Of a stretch of DNA of 8,960 nt, positions 6,039-8,960 are shown piece by piece. Each line of letters starts with the position of its first letter. Position 1 is the first letter of the stretch. The stretch covers positions 1 to 8,960 of the forward strand of contig CAJXTM010000091.1 in assembly GCA_913061385.1 (NCBI GenBank). The letters are read 5' to 3'. This DNA is from an uncultured Rhodopirellula sp. GTDB lineage: Bacteria > Planctomycetota > Planctomycetia > Pirellulales > Pirellulaceae. The notes beneath the pieces were generated by a model. It had not been told where the DNA came from and searched no databases. It saw only the letters and a list, made by a program, of their open reading frames with translations. The translations under genes were made by a program, and so were the position numbers.

Positions 6039-8838
6039 TGGATAGCAGCAACGTGTGGACCATCGCGGTCCAGATTGTTAATTCGGGATCTTTGTCTAAA
6101 CTGACAGTCGCCTCGAATTCACGCAGGAAATTCACAAGGTTCTCGACCTCCTTGTCATTCGCCGGTCGTTGGAACAGGTGTGCGTAAAGGCATTGAATCC
6201 GTTGCCGCGAATCTGCGTTGCTGTCCTGCTTCAATTGTTGCGGGGTGAGGTGATGCAAGGCTGGGGGCAGGACCAGTATGGTGCGGGCTAGATTCTCTGC
6301 TTGTTGCATCACCATGAGGTCATTCATGAGCAACAAAGCCTGGGTCGGAACGGTTGTGCTATCTCGACTGCCTACTGGAGTTGCCGCATTTGGGAAATCG
6401 TAAAGGGTCAGAAAGCGGTGCGTATTACAACGCACCACAGGAAGATAGACTGAACGCCTCGGGAAATTGCGATAGACAGCTTCGTTATTGTGTAGGTCGG
6501 CTGGCGAGGGGTCCTGCGATTTGACGGACAGTGGTAAGCCTACAAGGTCCAGCGACAAACCCCCTCCGTGCATGAGCAAGCTGTCACGGATTGCTTCGGC
6601 TTCGATGCGCCGCCTTGTGAAACCATGAACCAAGGTATTGGCTTCGTGGCTGGTTTCCTGCTGATAGCTCGCAGAAGTTACGATCAAACGGTGCAGAGAT
6701 TTGAGAGACCAATCGTGCTCGATCAATTCCAATGCGAGCCAGTCCAGCAATTCGGGATGTGTTGGGCGAGATCCCTGCATGCCAAAATTGTTGGGGGTTT
6801 GAACCAGACCACCGCCAAAGTGCCAGTGCCATAAGCGATTCGCAATCACGCGGGCCGTTTGTCCACCTGCGCCTGTTCCAGAATCTGTCATCCAGTAGGC
6901 AAGTTGTCGGCGGCCACTTTGGGTTGCCGGTATGGGATGAGGGTCCATCAGCAATGAATCTGACTGATCCGGTGTTGATGAGATGACCGTGGGAAATCCA
7001 CGCACCACCTCGTCACCCAGTTGCATATGGCTGCCCCGAATGTGGACCCTGATGTTTCGGGAATTGCCATCGAATGCCGCCATGACTTTCTCTGGCTTCG
7101 GCGACTGTTGCTTATGATTCGTCAGCCTTGTGTTCAACTCATCGAGTTGATCAAGGTCGTTGATAATGCTGTTGGCCTTGGCAGCATGGATCAAACGAAT
7201 TTTATCAATGTGCGACATCAACGGTTCTGATTCCAGACGCAACTTGATAGTGCCCTGCTTCAATTGGAATGTTCCCTCAGAGATCCAACGCTGATGTTCG
7301 GGCATCCAGCCACCCGTGGTTTGGGAAATTGCCGTTCTTTTGACCACCTCGCCATTGATCAGTATGCGTCCGGGCCGCGCATCCTTGGCCGCGTACCTCA
7401 ATTGAATCAGGTATGGGCCATCCGACGGGACTTCGATGGCATACTCTGCGAAGTTCTGTTGTGAGCCACGGTCAGAAATGATGCCGATTCCCTCACCATA
7501 GCTGTCGCTCAAACTGGCGACATTTCCTTGCACAAAACTTTCGGCTTCCAGTTCCACAACACCGATAGAGTTGTCTTTGATTTGTTTGTCGAATCGTGAT
7601 TGCAAGCCGTCTCGTTGATGGGTCAGTTTTTGGAGGTGTTCCTGATGCTCATGGATGGCTTGTTGTATGGCAGCTGTTTGAATGGGCTGATCGCCCAACT
7701 TGGTGCTATGGAAAATTCCGGCCAATGCGTAGTAGTCTCGCGTTGGAATTGGGTCAAACTTGTGATCATGGCAACGAGCGCAGCCAAGGGTGAGGCCGAG
7801 GAATGTTTTTCCGACTGTGTCAATTTGCTCGTCCACGATATCAGCCTGTTTCTTGACTTCATCTTGCTCAGCAAGGATCTTTGTTCCGAGGGCAAGGAAT
7901 CCTGTTGCGGTAATCCTTGCGTCTCTGCGGGCTGCGTCGCTGATCGTGTCACTTTGGGTTAATCCTGCAGGGAGAGTTTTGGTGTCTCTTGTTGTTGCGG
8001 AATCAAGTAAATCGCCTGCGATTTGTTCGTGTACGAACGCATCGAAAGGCAGGTCACCGTTGAAGCTACTGATGACATAGTCCCGATATCGCCAAGCAAG
8101 CGGATATGCATGATTCTCATCGCCGCCATTGGAATCACCGTATCTGGCAACGTCCAGCCAGTGGCGTCCCCAGCGTTGGCCGTATTGTGGAGACGCAAGC
8201 AGACGGTCAACCAACTGTTCCCAAGCATGAGGGTGATCATCTTTGAGGAATTCCGAAACCTGTTGAGGTGTTGGTGGTAAACCAGTCAGGTCGAAGTACA
8301 GCCGGCGAATCAATTTCCGAGGGGAAGCTTTCGTTAGCGGCGCGAGAGAATGTTCTTCAAGCTTTGCAAGAATGAAGTGATCGATCGGGTTTCGAACCCA
8401 TGTGACTTGACTGATTTTTGGGGGTGGCGTCCTGATCGGCGGGCTGAATGCCCAATGTGATTCCCATTTCGCTCCCTCGTCGATCCAGCGAGTCAACGCT
8501 TGTATTTCACCTGAGGACAGTGATGTTACGTGGTCGACCGGAGGCATCCGCTCTTCACCAGTGGAAGTAATTCGTCGAACCAACTCACTCGACTGCGGTT
8601 GCTTGGGAACGATTGCCCGTGTACCAGATTCTAGTTCAGCGGTTGCTGATTTTCGAACATCCAGCCGAAGCCCTGCCTCCCGCTGTTCAGCATCTGGGCC
8701 ATGGCACTCCAAGCAGTGCTGGGCAAGGATTGGCGCAATGACTTCGCCGTAATCAATGGCGCGAGGGGCATGTTCTTCAGTCATCGCGAAATTTACGATG
8801 CTGAACAGGCAGATGAAAGGCAAGGAAATTCGTAACAT
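6016..8838 (-). CDS. PSCyt1-PSCyt2(DUF1549)-jelly-roll-PSD1(DUF1553) exported c-type cytochrome protein
   Basis: Large planctomycete-type envelope protein of 940 residues, predicted to be periplasmic and haem-bearing. In order: a signal peptide (1 to about 20); PSCyt1 at about 30-122, with CLECH (Cys42, Cys45, His46) and candidate haem ligand Met98 in ERMPP; PSCyt2/DUF1549 at about 150-378, with FDLTGLPPT, RWGRHWLDVARYGDSNG and a second CxxCH, CARCHDHKFDPI (Cys353, Cys356, His357); a polar helical segment at about 386-425; a CBM6/35-like jelly-roll at about 426-551, opening with VVELEAESF; a second helix at about 552-580; and PSD1/DUF1553 at about 640-938, with TARVIANRLWHWHFGGGLVQ, THPELLDWLA, RRSVYLPVVR and STTVPTQALLLMND. 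Two c-type haems are possible, though only PSCyt1 looks like an ordinary cytochrome domain. The start is ATG at 8838, directly before the signal peptide. The gene heads the minus-strand block and its end overlaps DUF1501, its usual partner in planctomycetes. Enzymatic role unknown; polysaccharide processing is a frequent suggestion from genomic context. Confidence 0.97.
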   Translation of the reverse strand: MLRISLPFICLFSIVNFAMTEEHAPRAIDYGEVIAPILAQHCLECHGPDAEQREAGLRLDVRKSATAELESGTRAIVPKQPQSSELVRRITSTGEERMPPVDHVTSLSSGEIQALTRWIDEGAKWESHWAFSPPIRTPPPKISQVTWVRNPIDHFILAKLEEHSLAPLTKASPRKLIRRLYFDLTGLPPTPQQVSEFLKDDHPHAWEQLVDRLLASPQYGQRWGRHWLDVARYGDSNGGDENHAYPLAWRYRDYVISSFNGDLPFDAFVHEQIAGDLLDSATTRDTKTLPAGLTQSDTISDAARRDARITATGFLALGTKILAEQDEVKKQADIVDEQIDTVGKTFLGLTLGCARCHDHKFDPIPTRDYYALAGIFHSTKLGDQPIQTAAIQQAIHEHQEHLQKLTHQRDGLQSRFDKQIKDNSIGVVELEAESFVQGNVASLSDSYGEGIGIISDRGSQQNFAEYAIEVPSDGPYLIQLRYAAKDARPGRILINGEVVKRTAISQTTGGWMPEHQRWISEGTFQLKQGTIKLRLESEPLMSHIDKIRLIHAAKANSIINDLDQLDELNTRLTNHKQQSPKPEKVMAAFDGNSRNIRVHIRGSHMQLGDEVVRGFPTVISSTPDQSDSLLMDPHPIPATQSGRRQLAYWMTDSGTGAGGQTARVIANRLWHWHFGGGLVQTPNNFGMQGSRPTHPELLDWLALELIEHDWSLKSLHRLIVTSASYQQETSHEANTLVHGFTRRRIEAEAIRDSLLMHGGGLSLDLVGLPLSVKSQDPSPADLHNNEAVYRNFPRRSVYLPVVRCNTHRFLTLYDFPNAATPVGSRDSTTVPTQALLLMNDLMVMQQAENLARTILVLPPALHHLTPQQLKQDSNADSRQRIQCLYAHLFQRPANDKEVENLVNFLREFEATVSLDKDPELTIWTAMVHTLLLSSEYIHVD

Positions 8839-8847
8839 GGCTCAGAC

Positions 8848-8866
8848 TTGGTTCGGAATGAACCAA
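8848..8866. promoter_or_regulatory. Perfect inverted repeat just upstream of the cytochrome gene start
   Basis: TTGGTTC (8848-8854), a 5-base spacer, then GAACCAA (8860-8866). The repeat ends 9 bases before the ATG at 8838, so it would overlap the ribosome-binding zone of the transcript if the start site is upstream. It could be an operator for a dimeric regulator or a hairpin that masks initiation. No copy was noticed elsewhere in the window. Confidence 0.5.
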
Positions 8867-8891
8867 AATTCTACGGCAAAATGGTGGTCTT

Positions 8892-8909
8892 GGCTGACTT
8901 TCAGGCTGA
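8892..8909. promoter_or_regulatory. Short direct repeat in the upstream region of the cytochrome gene
   Basis: GGCTGA occurs at 8892-8897 and again at 8904-8909, 12 bases start to start, 54-71 bases upstream of the ATG. The rest of 8839-8960 contains the inverted repeat at 8848-8866 and no recognisable -35/-10 pair. A six-base repeat can arise by chance, so a role in regulation is only a possibility. Confidence 0.2.
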
Positions 8910-8960
8910 GTTTATGAGTTTGTTTGCGACTTCTAGCATTCCCCTGCGAAAGAACACAGC

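Noticed and set aside
6800..6930. SGTGAGGQTARV in PSD1 as an unusual replacement of the common NPLTARV
   Set aside because: A Gly-rich variant of this segment occurs in other PSD1 proteins as far as I recall, and the rest of the motif is normal.
7600..7962. Plus-strand open frame of about 120 codons
   Set aside because: Lies fully antisense to PSCyt2 and the following helical part of the cytochrome protein, and has no meaningful protein pattern.

Overview
The window looks like a planctomycete chromosome (Planctomycetota, most likely the Pirellulales side). The strongest evidence is a protein that joins the planctomycete cytochrome domains PSCyt1 and PSCyt2 (DUF1549) to PSD1 (DUF1553), with a DUF1501 gene directly downstream and overlapping it. 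A Tat-type leader, an exported NHL propeller and a small membrane protein with an N-terminal NPYQAPP motif fit the same picture. Base composition looks close to even by eye, and no start codon has a clear Shine-Dalgarno sequence. There are no rRNA, tRNA, CRISPR, phage, transposase or insertion-sequence signals.

Layout: bases 1-863 (+) hold the C-terminal part of a ClC-type chloride channel or H+/Cl- exchanger whose start lies outside the window. Everything after it is on the minus strand, read from right to left. In transcription order these are the 940-residue PSCyt1-PSCyt2-jelly-roll-PSD1 protein (8838-6016), the DUF1501 protein (6038-4590, overlapping the previous gene), an FAH-fold 2-keto-4-pentenoate hydratase-like enzyme (4476-3685), a three-helix membrane protein with a TTG start (3471-3052), a secreted six-bladed NHL propeller (2937-1828) and a PhyH-type Fe(II)/2-oxoglutarate dioxygenase (1632-874). 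The dioxygenase converges on the ClC gene with only 10 bases between them. Gaps between the minus-strand genes are 113 to 213 bases except at the cytochrome/DUF1501 overlap. The block could therefore be several transcripts, and only the first pair is clearly coupled.

How they may work together (inference): the cytochrome/PSD1 protein and the DUF1501 protein are both exported and probably form one cell-envelope module that carries c-type haem, binds a glycan or other polymer through its jelly-roll insert, and contains an alkaline-phosphatase/sulfatase-like metal centre. The hydratase and the PhyH enzyme are cytoplasmic and could process small oxo-acids or related products. No experiment known to me fixes the substrate of this module.

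Points most worth a second look are: the inserted carbohydrate-binding-like domain held between two predicted helices; the altered active-site motifs of the hydratase (HNH and ANNA where MhpD has GSR and ADNA); an aspartate beside the chloride site of the ClC protein; a set of overlapping, mutually exclusive inverted repeats just after the hydratase stop; and perfect hairpins in the leaders of the cytochrome and NHL genes.
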